A stretch of 64,000 nucleotides of DNA, taken from NCBI RefSeq assembly GCF_026914185.1, contig NC_070558.1:5704001-5768000 (forward strand), written 5' to 3'. Of the stretch, positions 9,630 through 21,838 are shown piece by piece. Under the pieces are notes generated by a model. That model searched no databases, was not told the DNA's origin, and saw only the letters and a list, made by a program, of their open reading frames with translations. The translations under genes and the position numbers were made by a program. The stretch's first letter is position 1. Each line of letters opens with the position of its first letter. This DNA is from Puccinia triticina. Lineage: Eukaryota > Basidiomycota > Pucciniomycetes > Pucciniales > Pucciniaceae.

Positions 9630-11576
9630 CTAGAGTACAGGGCGGCTCCGCCGCTGCAGAGCTCAGGAGCCCATCTCAAATCTTTCACTCTTGTGTTCAT
9701 GCTTTTGTAGTCTGAATGTTTGTCTATTAGAAGGTTCTGAGATATTTATCATTTAGGTCAATTTGCATGTAATTGTTTCAAGTGAATCTGTGGCTTTAAC
9801 AAACTTAGACTTAGGGAGGATTTTATACAGGAATGCATGATAAATGAAATATATGACAAAAGCTTCCTCTATATGAAGCCAGGGAAATTTGATCCCACCC
9901 AGACCTCAACTTCCATGAGAATGCATTCCTACTTTGCACTTAAATTAACAACCCTTGCAGACCCAAAAGGGATCTGTAACACAAATTTTTGTTTGGGATT
10001 GCTAATCCAAACTTTGCCCTTCCATTTCAATCTGAAATGGAGCATAGCTCTGCATTTGTCAAATTGTGAAATTTGTAATCTGCAGGCCACCAATATAGAA
10101 AGTCCACTTGGCCAAGTTTTTCCTTTTGAATTTACCCTCTCTGAATTCTACACATGTGGAATGATGGCCTGAACAGACTGAACACCATTGCAACAGGCAG
10201 TCAGATTGAATTTGAACATCCAAAAAATGAAGATAACTTGGAATTATTTTTTTGTTCTGATGGAGACCAAGGTAACAAGATCAAGATGTAGAGAAGGGAA
10301 GAGATGAAGAGGGAATTGATCTGTTTCAAGACAATTGGAGGAGTTGAAGGAGGTCCGTTCAAGACTTTTTTTTGACAAAGTTTGACAGGTTTATCTGTGG
10401 GCAAAAACTATGTAATGAATCAAGTGATGTATGAGTGTTTCCCGCTCCAAGGGAACAATTTGTGGGAGCGGCCGGAGGAAAGGAATTGAAATGAGGGCCT
10501 AAGCTTTCAAGAGTCATGTAAGCCTGCTTTTCTAAGCGGAGATTGCTTTTTGTCAGCCACGGATGAGGAGGGTTTCATGGCGAAGCTCTGGCGGTCAAGG
10601 ACAATTTGGATAGCTGCGAGACAGGTTTTTCAGCCAGGCAGCGAGTCAACCAAAACACTTACTCAAAAGCAAGATCAAAGCCGACGTGCGGGCAAACCCA
10701 CCCAGCCACTGAAGTCCGCCGGTGCCTCCTCCTTGCTTGGTTTGGCAACCGTGGTGGCCTTGTCTGGTGGGATGATGGTCCTCACTTGTTTGGCGGTAGC
10801 CTTGGGCGTTGGCGGGGAAAATGGAGAAGCTGCTTAGTGCGTTTCCAAGGACTCTCTCAATCAAACATCCAGACGATTATGTATGAGAGTCGATGAACTC
10901 CTTCCTGGATCAATCAAAGCAACACATGAACACCCAAGGACCCGCAAAATCAAGAGGGAGAGAGAGAGAGGAGACAAGACGGACCTGGCAGGGAGCTGGG
11001 CCCACAAGGGGTCACAGCTGTGGGGCTGGAGTTTGAAGTTTTTGAGCAGGTCGCAGAAGCATTTGCTGTTGGAATGGAAGCGGTCGTAGTCGGCCGGACA
11101 GTGGGAGGAGGGCGGCTGGAAGTAGCCCACATTGTCCCAGCAATGGACCTTCTCGCGGGGGAGGAAGAGGGCGGCGGCAATCGAGTGGATTGGCCCCTTG
11201 GCCCATCGCTTGTAGTAGATCCCGCCGGCCCGGTCGACGTGGCCGAAGAACTTCGCGTAGTTCGCCGAGCGCCAGAAGCGCAAGTCCACCATCTCCAGCT
11301 GGCCCTCACACCCAAATCACCCCAGACATTGTCAGTCCATCTATACTCCATATGCTGCTAAAGTGAGACTTTAGGCAGTATGTGGGCCTACATACCGAAT
11401 GAGGAAAATGAGTCAGTGAAAAGTAGGTGAGGGGAATAGAGAACGGACTCAACAGTGATGGCTTGGTTGGCTAGCAGGGCCCAATCTACTCCTGGAACCA
11501 CCCGTTGGTTTTGATATCTTGGATGTGCCCTTTCAGGTTTTCAATTAGCTGCTTGAAGTGGTTGAGGACAAGCAGG
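9630..11576 (-). mobile_element. Helitron H3, 5'-truncated (copy 1)
   Basis: The 3' terminus is at 9630 (plus-strand CTAGAGTACAGGGCGGC, hairpin GCGGC/GCCGC), with A at 9629. The element lies 19 bp from the 5' end of H2. The second repeat copy (41535-44339) shows the full length; here the 5' portion beyond 11576 is replaced by copia sequence. Contains a GT15 mannosyltransferase fragment. Confidence 0.83.
10985..11298 (-). pseudogene. GT15 alpha-1,2-mannosyltransferase fragment (KRE2/MNT1 type), copy 1
   Basis: The minus strand encodes the C-terminal catalytic portion of a fungal glycosyltransferase family 15 enzyme, which transfers mannose from GDP-mannose to glycoproteins in the Golgi. Diagnostic text is MVDLRFWRSANYAKFF, HVDRAGGIYYKRWAKGP and IHSIAAALFL, then VHCWDNVGYFQPPSSHCP, matching the family pattern of DL-x-FFR, GGFYYERWGDAP-like, HS-x-AAxLF and GY...HCP. 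The piece looks like one exon: it begins after an AG acceptor at 11299 and ends at a CAG/GTCCGT donor at 10984. The N-terminal membrane anchor and most of the enzyme are absent. It lies in Helitron H3 and is a captured fragment. Confidence 0.85.
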
Positions 11577-13604
11577 AGATAGGGCCTTGTATTCGGCCTC
11601 GGTGCTCGATAGAGAAACTGTGGCTTGCTTCCTTGATTTCCAAGAGATGGCACCGTCGCCGATGCGGTATGTGTAGGCAGAGGTTGAACGGCGGTCGTCA
11701 CGGTCCTCAGCCCAATCGGAGTCCGAGTAACCGGAACAGTTGAGATCGCCGCCCAGTCGAAGTTTGAGGTCTTTGGTTGATATAAGGTAGTTCAACACAC
11801 GCACACCAGCGTGCCAATGTGCATCAGACGGATCGCGAAGGTACTGAGAGAGGCGGTTTACAGCAAAGGAAATATTGGGACGTGTGCATTGGGATACCCA
11901 CAGTAGCGCACCAATGAGTTGTGGATATGGGCCCGAGGACACAGGTTCATCTGGTTGACGAGTGCCGAGATTCTTGAAGTTCGTATCAGTTGGGGTTGAG
12001 ACGGACACATTTTTCGAGTCCAGAAATCGATTGCACAGTTCCGAGATACAATGGCCCTGATTGAGGAACACATAGCGGCCCGGGATATCCCGGGTGATCT
12101 TCAAGGATAGAAAGTGATTGAGCTCTTCGTCAGCTCCAATTTTAAACTGTTTGCCAAGAGACGAAATCAGAGAATCCACGAAGGAAGATTCGCCAACAAT
12201 TGCCAAGTCATCAACGTGAGTTGTAAGCGCGCCAACAAGAGACGATCCATCGATTTTGAAGTATAGTGTAGGGTCATATTGAGAGTTCTTCAGACCAAGA
12301 TTAAGAAGAGCTTTGTGGAGCTCCAAGTTCCATTGACGCGGGGACTGTTTTAGTCCATACAGTGACTGGCTTACCTCGCAAACCCAGTCAGGGTGTTGAG
12401 GATCCTCAAAGCCAGGTGGCTGTTCCATGTAGATCGGTTTATCAAGATGGCCATTTAGAAAAGCTGTCTTGAAGTCCACTTGGCGGCCTTTCCACTTCCG
12501 ACTACCTAGCAGGGAGAAGATGAGGCGGAGAGTTTTGAGTCGTAGAGTGGGCGAGAAGACTTCGTCGTAGTCCAGGCCACGGATTTGAGAGTATCCCATG
12601 GCCACCAGTCTAGCCTTGAGTTTCTGAATTGTCTGATCCGGTCTTCTTTTGACTTTGAAGACCCACTTTGACTTGATGATCCGCCGCTTGTCCGGACGGG
12701 GGACCAACTTCCAGGTCTGCATGCCAAGGAGAGAAGCGAACTCGTCATTGGCGGCCTTGAGCCACCGTTGCTTGTTTGGAGACTTGAGGAGTTGACGCCA
12801 GGTTTTTGGTGTATCAATATCCGCATCAACAGCCGCAGTTTTTGACCATTGGCCATAGCGGTCGGGTGCCTTGCGTTCACGACCGGAACGGCGACGAGGC
12901 GGCGGAGAAGGGGGAGTCGGCGTGGGTGGCTTTGGAGGATGGGCGGGTTGATCTTGAATAACCGGGGACGGGGAGGGAGGCGGAGCACGAAGTGGGGGAA
13001 GGGAGATGACTGAGATGTTGGGTGAAGGGTCGGCGTCAGGAACGTCCGGAGTGTTCCCTGGTGCGTGGATCGAAGCCGTCAGTCGTCGATCGAAGCGAGG
13101 TTGAAGGGGAATATCTAGCAGAGGGAGATCAGGAGTCGACAGGCGAGGTGGTTGAGGAAGCATTTTTGGAGTGGATGGCTGGGGGGGCGGTTCAGTTTGT
13201 GTCGTCGGTGCCGTCCTTTCCAAATGAGGCCAGGAGAGCTCGACCGTCACTGATTCAGGCGGAGATTTCAACTTTGCGCCGTAAGGAAACGTTGAGTCAT
13301 GAAATATGACATCGCGGGACTTAACAACTGTCCGATATTCGAGATCCCACAGACGGAAACCATTACCGTCGGCAAGATAGGAAAGAAGGATCGAGGCGCG
13401 ACCCTTTTGGTCGAGTTTCTTTCGATTCGCCTCAGGTACCTTGTACCATACGAGACAACCAAAAGGATGAAGAGACTTGATGTCCACTTCATGTTCCTGT
13501 AGAATTGACGAGGGCAAAAGGAATCCACCGGGCGTATTGCAAGGAAAGGAATTGTAGGGGAAGATCCAGTGTCGTAGAGCATTGGTCCAAAAGGATTTGG
13601 GGAC
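11577..13604 (-). pseudogene. pol: Copia pol: reverse transcriptase and partial RNase H
   Basis: The minus strand reads on from the integrase part after a stop at 13605-13607. From the N-terminal side it shows the GKGFR-like connector, a proline-rich linker, then the copia reverse transcriptase: KSKWVFKVKRRPD, ARLVAMGYSQ, VDFKTAFLNGHLDKPIYM, LYGLKQSPRQW and the active-site box HVDD (usual YVDD, so the first residue is changed but both aspartates are kept). RNase H starts with SGYSDSDWAEDRDDRRSTS, KSRKQATVSLSSTEAEYKAL and is cut off directly after this. A frame of 658 codons is open throughout, which suggests fairly recent decay. Confidence 0.93.
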
Positions 13605-15632
13605 TCAAGCCTGAAGGAGAGAAGATCGCACGAAGTTACTGATTGTTTGATTAGTACGCTCAGCCACTCCGTTGAGTTCCGGTGAGTGAGGAGGTCCTGG
13701 CTCGTGCTTAATGCCCGCCGACAACAAATAAGAGCTGAACTCATTTGATAGATACTCTCCACCATTATCGGTTCGGAGAGCTAGGATCTTGTGGGCACCA
13801 CTCTTCTCAAAGAACGCACGGAAAAGTTTGAAACACGCGAAGGAATCGCTTTTTAATTTCATGGGGAAAATAGAGAGAAATTTCAAGTAGTCATTGATAA
13901 AAGTAATGAAGTATTTATATCCTTCTCGTGAGACAACCTCGTAGGATCCAACGTCCGAGTGAATAAGTTGGCCAGGTACCGTGGAACGATGTGAAGTTCT
14001 GGATTTGAACGCCTTTCGAGGCATCTTAGATTGGACGCAGACGGTGCACTTCTGCACGTCGATTTCGTTCATGACGGACGGGACAATCTCGTGGATCTTT
14101 AGCAGTGCTTTGAGTGGTTTCAGACCCAGATGCGAGAACCGATAGTGATATCCGAGGAGAGAGTTGTCAATATGAGAGGGAGAGAGTGAGGTGGAAGAGT
14201 GGGAGCTCACAGGCTCCGCCGGGAGGTAGTATAAGTTTCCTCGCCTGTATCCTCGACCCGACACAGTGCCGGTAATGGTAGTGGAGTCGGAGCGATAGAG
14301 ATCGCAGGATGATTTGGTGAAGACTGCTGTGATCCCCTCGTCGCACATTGCGGCAATGGAGAGGAGGGGCTCGTGAAGAGCTGGGACAACCAGGGTTTTC
14401 ACCTTGACATCCCCGTCGATGGGCAGTGTTGCCGAGCCTTTGTGGGTAGCTTCGACGACTGAATGATCCGATAGGCGGACCGGGGTTCGATCGGGCTTGA
14501 GATTGGAGACAGCAGTACCATCGGGAGTCATTGAAAGGGAGCATCCGGAGTCTAGGTTGGCATCCCCGGCCGCGAAGGCACCAGACGAGGCTGAGAGTGC
14601 GGCTACCGCATTGCCTGCAACGACGTTGACTTCGGAGCCAGAATAGTCGGACTCGCCGTCCTCATCGTACCGGTGGGAGGAACCGCCCAAAGTTGCAGCG
14701 GATGTGCGGCCAGCCTTTGCGATAGGCTTGGTCGAGGATTCCGGTCGTTTGTCTTGGCCCTTGGCATCTGATTGCGGTCTTTGGCTTGCTTTGTGCTCAG
14801 CCAGGATCCATTTGGTGTTGTTGTAGTTATTGAGATCATGCCCGTCCACATTGCAGAAATCACAATGGCGAGGAGAGGGGCGAGAGGGATGACCGCCACG
14901 ACCGGAAGAGTTGGAAGAGGAGAATTTGCCGGCTGGGGTTTTGGCTTTAGTGGAGGAGACGGCCACTGGTTTGTCGCCATCGTACGTCTTCCTGCGAAGA
15001 TATTCGTTCCGGAGAGCCATTGCGACTTGGTCTGCCGAGATTCGAGGTTGATTCATGAGATAGGAGATGCAGTTGATCCAGTCGCTCGGCAGGGAGTTGA
15101 TAAGAGCTGTCGCGTGGATTTCGTCTGTGGTAAGGGGATTTCCTTCAGTTACTAGTTCATCGAGTCGTTCGGCCGTTTTTGCGACGGAATCAATATGAGA
15201 AAGCATGTCATCACTCTCCATTTTGGAGGTGGAGAGTTTGCGGAGCCAGTACATACGGCCTCCGGCCGAGCAATCTTGATGAGCCAGACAAAGAGCCTCC
15301 CAGGTTTTTGCCGCATCGGATCGATGGGGCTTGGTGTATCAAAAGTTGGGGGTTTTGACTATTTGGGAAAAAAGAGTACAGACAGCTTTGTTGTCCCTCG
15401 CCCAGTTCGCGGTGCGCTTCTCGGGCTTGACCGGTTGAAGGACGTATAGGAGTTTGATGTTATCAAGCATCATTGTGACTTGATATTCCCAGTCGGAGTA
15501 ATTGGATTCGGAGTCCGGGGCTTTGAGGGGGATGATTTTGGCTCCTTGAATTTTGGGAGAAGTAGTATCATCATTGAGACCGACTCCAAGGTTTAGAGCC
15601 GGTGATGATTTGGAACCGGTGGCGTCCGACAT
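13605..15632 (-). pseudogene. gag-pol: Copia gag, protease and integrase
   Basis: The start is ATG at 15632 (MSDATGSKS). A TGA at 15339-15341 interrupts gag. Gag continues with the helical UBN2-like region and a zinc knuckle CDFCNVDGHDLNNY in which the fourth ligand, normally Cys, is Tyr. The protease motif is LDSGCS. The integrase has the N-terminal zinc region ending KCTVCVQSK and the catalytic triad at HSDVGS, LRTDNGGEY and SPELNGVAERTN. A TGA at 13605-13607 separates it from reverse transcriptase. Two stops and a damaged zinc knuckle indicate that this copy is inactive. Confidence 0.92.
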
Positions 15633-15721
15633 CGTGGTGAGAGAGAGTTGATCCTATGAGCGCACACTTTTATCACTCGTTTTACCAATTTTTAACGTGC
15701 GTCGTCTTCGTAGTTGGAGCC

Positions 15722-15739
15722 TAGCGCGGGCTCATAACC
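15722..15739 (-). other. Copia primer binding site, tRNA-Met-like
   Basis: Directly inside the LTR the plus strand reads TAGCGCGGGCTCATAACC, which resembles the anticodon arm of a methionine tRNA (CTCATAA loop). This would fit half-tRNA priming, as known for copia-type elements. Inferred from similarity to a tRNA sequence pattern only. Confidence 0.55.
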
Positions 15740-15986
15740 TGATGAGCTAAACTCAGACTGATGGAAGCGGGCACGAGGCGATGGTGAGTGACGATGAGTG
15801 TGAAAGGATGATAATCATTGAGCACATGAAGAGAAGAAGAAAAAGGACAAAAGAAAAGAAAAGAAAGAAACAAAGAAAGGACTCTACCTGATGGAAGCGG
15901 GCACGAGGCAATGGTGAGTGACGATGAGTGTGAAAGGATGAGGGAGAAGTCCTTCCACGCCCGCTGCATCAGGTAGACTAACTACA
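15740..15986 (-). repeat. Copia 5' LTR
   Basis: Read on the minus strand this begins TGTAGTTAGTC at 15986 and ends CTCATCA at 15740, giving the TG...CA termini of an LTR. It contains an internal duplication of a segment of about 50 bp (GATGGAAGCGGGCACGAGGC on the plus strand, at 15760 and 15892). No second LTR is present because the 3' end of the element is lost. Confidence 0.72.
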
Positions 15987-16068
15987 ATGTGTGAAATGTG
16001 AGTGACATGGAGACAACATGTATGAAGCAGAAAAAGAGAAGGAAATGTAGACAACATTGACTAGCTCA

Positions 16069-16975
16069 ACAGGGTGTTTCCCTCCGGTTGAAGCGGTATG
16101 TATACCTCTTTGGCTGGAGGGTTTTCCTTATAGTCGACGACATATACATACCCCGTTCAACCAGAAGGAAGACCCTCTGGTTGAAGAGGCATACATACCT
16201 CTTCAACCAGATTCCAGAAGGAAACACCTCTGGTCGACAGGGTAGGTATACCCCGTTGACTGGAGGGAAAACCCTCTGCTCAAAGAGGATACAATATACC
16301 CCATTGACCGGACAGAAACACCTCTGGTTGACAGGGTATACACCTTGTCGACTGGAGTTGTTTCCCTTCAGTCAACAAGTTACATACCCTTGACCGGAGG
16401 TCTTTAATACCTGTTCGATTGGGGGGTGTTTCCCTCCAGTCGACGAGGTATACATAGCCCGTCGACTGGACATTTTTCCCCCCGATCAAAGAGGCGTACA
16501 TACCTCTTTGACCAGGGGGTTTTCCTTTCAGTCAACGAGGTATATACTTCCCGTCAACTGGAGGTGTTTTCCTCCGGTTCAAGATGTTAATGTACCTCTT
16601 CAACCGGTGGATTTTCCCTCCAGTCAACAAGGACATACACATACCCCGTTGATGGTCAACCGGTAAACAGAGGTGATCCTTCTAGTTGAAGAGGTAGACA
16701 TACCTCTTCAATCAGAGGGATTTCTCTCAAATCAACAAGGTATAAATACCCTGTGGACTGGAAGTGTTTTCCTCCATTAGAAAAGGTAGTATACCTCTTC
16801 AATTCAAGGGTTTGCCCTCCAGTCGACGGGGTATAAATACCCCTTTGAATGGAGGTGTTTCATTCCGGTTGAATAGATGTGCATGCCTCTTCAACCAGAG
16901 GTTTTTCCCAGCCGTCCAAGGGACATGCATACATCCCTTGTTGACTGGAGATTTTTCTCTCCAGTCCACTTTTGA
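16069..16975. repeat. Palindromic satellite B (47-60 bp hairpin units)
   Basis: About 16-18 degenerate units, each a hairpin with a TATACATA-like loop and a CCTCTGGTT or TTTCCCTCC spacer. Examples: arms 16177-16189 with 16198-16210 (CTGGTTGAAGAGG), arms 16486-16494 with 16503-16511 (TCAAAGAGG), arms 16436-16445 with 16460-16469 (CCAGTCGACG). Arm sequence differs between units, yet the two arms of a unit still pair. Confidence 0.88.
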
Positions 16976-18396
16976 CTGGAAGGACTTCCCTCCAAGTAAT
17001 GGCATGCCTGGGTTGTGCGCGCCAAAGCCAACATTGGTGTGCACAACCCCACCCCCCATCTTTTGTGGAAAACTAAGCCATTAGCGTGAGCTGATTGCAC
17101 ACACCAAATTTGCTGGCAGGTGGAGTCTGAACATGCCACTTGTGCGGCTTCCATGGACTCTGCATGGTGCACAAGTGGTAGATTTTCATGAATATTGGTG
17201 TGCAGCCCCAGACGCAAAAATTTCTTGGCTTTCCCTGCAAACACCAACAGCTATTGGTGTTCCCACCATTTATACATGCACATAGGTGTTTTTTGGTGTG
17301 CATTTATCATGGCCTTTATTTTTTCCTTGAGGATATGTTCATACATAGTTGATAGAACAAGGTTAAGATAACCTCCTCATACAATATCTTTAACCAAGGG
17401 GATCAAGTGTGCAATTAGCATTGGTAATTACTTTTTCACCCCACATACTTTATTTTGACTTCTGTGTGCTCTTAAAAAATACAAAAATATGCATCAGAGC
17501 AATCTACAGGGTATGGATATACACAGACGTAAAAACACATGATGGTCAAAAAATTCATATATTTGGTCAAAATTGTGGATCAAGTCCTCCCAATCATAGT
17601 TGGGCTTAGTTTCAGCATAGGCATGGTGTACGTTCTACATTTACCTTGCACAATACATCTCATATAATTCCAGTTAGGATCAGGTTATATTGCACTCACA
17701 TCACTGTGGTCTTTGAACCAAGATCAGACCAAGTTCAAACCAATTTTGAACCTGTATCTTAGAAGGTTCGGACCAAACCTCGGCATTGATTGTGCAAAGG
17801 CACTCGTAAACAGGTGCTGAGCAAACGTCCGTGGTGAATGTCGCTTGCCCCACTCGCCCAAACTGTTGCTGATGCATTAGTACTGACGCCGGTGATCCTG
17901 TTTGTGGAAAGCAACATCAAATCTGCTTACTGGCAGACGAGATGAAGCCTGCATAATAGCCTTCGGCTCAATCCTCGACGGGCCAGATCCTAAAATGTTG
18001 CACCCACTCGTCTCACAGGCCCTACCGACTGTCAGCCTTAGAGATACAACAAGTATCCAAAAGACTGCAATAACTTAGTAAATAATAATAATTATTAAAT
18101 TATTATTGCAGAATCAGATTCCTCATCATAAATTAAGGGGGGTCACCCACTTAAAGTACCCCCTTATTCCTACTCCTTCATGTACTAATTGTATAAATAA
18201 GAATTGGCCCCAGAAAGCGCCCAAAAATAGTATTACATACATAAATTTAGTAAAACAAACAGTGTACATAAAATTAAACTGTTGTACATTAATGAGTAAT
18301 ATTACTCGGGTAAAAATACCCCGTGAAAGTATTATGTAGACTTCTACTGAAGCTCTTTCACATGACAATTGGTTATAAACATGTCATGTGACAGAG
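16976..18396. other. Intergenic, no gene seen
   Basis: From 16990 to 17300 there are scattered GGTGTGC, TTGGTG and GCACACC words reminiscent of MULE subterminal repeats, but no clear termini. An AT-rich inverted stretch lies at 18082-18110. No coding sequence recognised. Confidence 0.5.
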
Positions 18397-18975
18397 TCAG
18401 GGAAATTAGTCTATTACAATACAATTAAATTACCCACAGCCAAGCCCTTTTCACGGCTACACCCCTGGATACTCCCATAGGGAGAAAAGGACTCAGTGTT
18501 TACGCCCACTGAAGTCCCCTCTATAAATAGAGGCCTATTTGGCCCTCAGGAAAAGATCCCCCAGACCATTCACCGCCTACAAACTGTAAGTTACTGTGAA
18601 TATTCTCCTCTGCTACTATTGTAGCCCCTTTTCCCTTTAAACCATCCCTAGCACGTAAAATCCACTGGATTAAACCTTTAAATATCAAAACTCCCTTATT
18701 AGCATATTTACAAGCTTTATCCTTAAAAGTAGTTGCCGTAAGACCCCCGCCTCTGACAAGCAGCCAATCAGCTTAAGCGCTTACCACCTACTTTTTACGC
18801 CAAATTTATTCACTGTAATTAATAATTATATATTATTAATTACATAATAAATCTTCCTCTTTTTAAAAGAGTGTTCAAAAAACCCTTGTAGTGGCATAAT
18901 TACCACGAAACAAGCTTAGTAATTTACATTACTAGTGTTTACATCAGCACAGTTATAGTGCTAGGGCTCAAAACC
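18397..18975 (+). repeat. Possible solo LTR with TATA box
   Basis: The segment has LTR-like features: a start near TGTGACAGAGTC, a TATAAATAGAGGCC box at 18521, and a CTTGTAGTGGCATAATTACC region near 18892. No internal retrotransposon sequence, no matching second LTR and no target duplication were found. Tentative. Confidence 0.3.
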
Positions 18976-20104
18976 CTTAATTTTGACGGGTTTTTGCCCT
19001 AAGCTTCATAAACAAAGCTGTCACCGACCCTGATTGAAAACACACAGGATCCGTCGATTGATTTCAAGGATACCGCTGCCTGGACATTGGGTAGAGTGAC
19101 TGATCACCTGATTGGCACCATCAAGCCTGACGTCCACCTCTACCGACTGTTCTGCTACTGCTAAATATTACTCCTACCAGTAATCTTGGTCCTGCCTCAT
19201 CTAATTGTGGCTTTGGCCAAAGCGGTCAACCCCCTAACATGGTTGTTATATTTTTTGGTCCAATTAAGAGGTCCAAAGGATCCATGTATTCTTCAAACCG
19301 TACCAAAGCAACCCTTGAACATATAAAAGCACAAGAAGACCATGGACTGTTTTGTGACTTCACACACATATGTACATATGTATTTATGGCCATTTACAAT
19401 GTTTCATACTCATCTCATGCTATTTCTGATGCAATTCATCCACCTCAACCCAACGGCCAAGGCCATGGAGAAATCTTTGGAGTGCAATTCAACGGTCTGT
19501 AGGGCGATCAATCACTCAAGTCAGCTAGGTCCCGACTTTTTCAGCGAGTGCTTACACCCTCTTTTGGTGTTTAGACAGTCAGGGCTTACCTTGCACATCA
19601 AATAACCACCATCTTTTGAGGGAAACCCACAACCTTGGTCAGCTCTCCACACAAACGAAAACAGATCAACAACCCCAAGTCACTTACAACTCCACCCCCA
19701 AATGGTGATACGCTTGGGATCAACCAATTCCAAACCTGCATACAAATGGAGTCATACAACGTGCAGTTGGAAGAACACTCAACTGAGCAGCAGTTGAGAC
19801 GTTGAGGGTCTTGATCTTTTCAAGCTGGTTTGAGGGGAAAGAGGCAGTGGCGGAGGCGTCAATGAGTGAGGGTTCGAAGAATTTTGCATTGGGTAATGTG
19901 GTACATAGGTCACCAAATCCGCGGGTGCAAGGACGCTTTGGGGGGAAGCCGGGCCCAATCTAGACATATGAATCTACAAACTTGTACTTGGTCAGTCAGT
20001 GGGGTTGTTTGGTTTTCTGGCGACTGTTGCTTGGTTGAAATGAACAAGTCGCAGCTGTCAGAGGGGAGTGGCCGGGTCCATCAACGTTTCCACAAGGGTC
20101 CTGT
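18976..20104. other. Intergenic, no gene seen
   Basis: No coding sequence, repeat array or RNA gene recognised. The right part is probably interior sequence of Helitron C, whose 5' end is at 24093, because the MITE that starts at 20105 is inserted in it. Confidence 0.45.
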
Positions 20105-21445
20105 CAGTGGTGGGCAGATACGTTATCCAAAATTCCGCATTTTTGGTTTGTAAATTTGAATTTTGCACACAAAGGTTCAAGTTATCAGCATGATTTAAAG
20201 ATCAGGGCTTTTTAACACTATTATCTTGAATCTCCACAAAAAAAATCCCATGTTTCTTGAGTAATTTTCTTCTAATCATTGATTACGCAACAGATTTTCA
20301 GTTATCTGTAATTAGAGATAACTGAAAATCTGTTTCGTAATCAATGATTAGAAGAAAACTAGAGGCCAAGGCGGCTTTGCTGCTGCAAATCCTAGGCTCA
20401 ATTGCAACACTCAATTGTAAAACTAACACAACACAACAAAATATTGGACCAATTATTGGTATTGTATTGATTTGCCAATACACAAGAGCTTGACATGGGT
20501 GTATTTTATCCAATAAAAAAGACAATATCCCTGGATTTCATTTCCTAGTCCAACACAAAAATATGTGGAATATTTTATTGTATCACTACTGGGCTTCTAC
20601 ACTACACTACACTACATATGCTACAGGGGCATGTAGTGATAGCAAAGCCCCATGTGAGTCTGTAGTTTTGGAGCTTCTAAGCTGCTTTGTGGCTAAAGCA
20701 CCTTTAGTGATGAAAAACCACTGAATAACTCTACAGCGCAGCTTAGTGGGAGCTATTGCTATTTTGTGGCCTGTGCATGTAGCGCTAGCACACATCAAGC
20801 AAAAATTTGCTACACTACAAAGTCAGATCAGAATTTTGCTACTTTAGGACACACTATTAATATCATTGGTGTAGCTGGCCCAATCTTGGTTTTATTAGGA
20901 CAGTTAAAATCTAGTAATGGCAACTGCTGCTGGTTTTTGTATGTACTGGAGTGCTGTCTGTTGGTTTTGGAAATTCATTGATTTCCCAGCCAAATTAGCT
21001 TGGTGAGCAAAAGAGCTTCAGGTGCTGAGATCATAAAATGAATAAGTAGGTTTTTGGCTGCTACATTCACAGCAGATATTTTGCAGCCTTAGTTTTTTTC
21101 TGACATCTTTGAAAATTTTCAAGCAAACACATGCACAACTGAACCATACTGAAAATTGGGAGTCCAAAGATTTATAACAAGCACACAAAAATCCATCAAG
21201 TGGAAATAGATCAACTGTTAGTTTTTAGGAACTTAAAAGATCATCATGTGTTTGCAAGAGTCATGCTTGTAACCACATGATCTCACTTCAAGACTTTGGG
21301 CCAAAAACCTATGGAGCTTAGGTCTTAAATCAGGAAAAAAGGTTTGGGTACCTGTGCAACAAAGATGCCATTTAGGTGTCATCTGCTCAATTGTGGAATC
21401 ATGCAGGTTTCAACATCACTCAACATGAATGGATGAGTTAGATCA

Positions 21446-21589
21446 AATTCAGTTGTTATTCTACCCCACAAAATTTTGGTGTCAAACACCCCAGGCGTGA
21501 CCTTAGAGCGTATCCAGAATTCAGTTGTTATTCTACCCCACAAAATTTTGGTGTCAAACACCCCAGGTGTGACCTTAGAGCGTATCCAG
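21446..21589. repeat. 72-bp tandem duplication
   Basis: Two adjacent units of exactly 72 bp (21446-21517 and 21518-21589) beginning AATTCAGTTGTTATTC and differing at a single base (CAGGCGTG versus CAGGTGTG). A 72-bp period keeps any frame open. Confidence 0.95.
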
Positions 21590-21838
21590 TTGAGATGCTG
21601 ATTGAAAACATTTTTCAAGTTGGAGGTTAAATTCATCTGTCAGGTTTGTCGTGGCGCTTTAATCACAACATGTGAGTACTACTGACTCGTACTTGCTCAA
21701 GAAACTGTTTACAACACCAGCCAACACGTTTAAGCCATGATGTTATGAGAAGGAAACTTTTTAGCGGTGCTCGTTCAAACCCGCACAAGTTGCTGAAATT
21801 CACTTGCCTGAGTTGACCCAAACATATCAGGTGTGAGT

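Larger units (their letters stand above)
946..11576 (+). repeat. 10.6 kb direct repeat, copy 1
   Basis: This block matches 32856-43481 almost base for base. The offset is 31910 at the left and 31905 at the right. The offset changes come from two G-tracts near 3740 and 3805 (13 and 28 G here, 12 and 16 G in copy 2) and extra AAAATGA-type sequence in copy 2 near 39540. Substitutions are very rare (for example T at 11563 versus C). The left limit lies inside Helitron H1. The right limit coincides with the truncated end of a copia element, so this copy has lost the last 0.86 kb of Helitron H3. Confidence 0.97.
11577..15986 (-). mobile_element. Ty1/copia retrotransposon, 3'-truncated
   Basis: A 4.4 kb minus-strand copia element with 5' LTR (15740-15986), a tRNA-Met-like primer site, gag, protease, integrase, reverse transcriptase and the start of RNase H. 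It stops abruptly at 11577 within RNase H, shortly after the STEAEY motif. The end of RNase H, the polypurine tract and 3' LTR are missing, and the next base belongs to the 10.6 kb repeat. The truncation point is therefore a rearrangement breakpoint and not a normal insertion end. Confidence 0.92.

Noticed and set aside
10550..10837. Plus-strand frame ending VVALSGGMMVLTCLAVALG
   Set aside because: It lies opposite captured fragment sequence in Helitron H3 and has no homology that I recognise; similar frames are open on both strands.
11577..15986. Copia as a simple nested insertion in Helitron H3
   Set aside because: It lacks the 3' LTR and ends within RNase H, and Helitron sequence does not resume on its far side, so a rearrangement is more likely.
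20359..20390. CTAGAGGCCAAGGCGGC motif as a cloning adapter or promoter box
   Set aside because: It recurs in both orientations at Helitron borders with A/T flanks and drifting hairpin sequence, which fits a transposon end.
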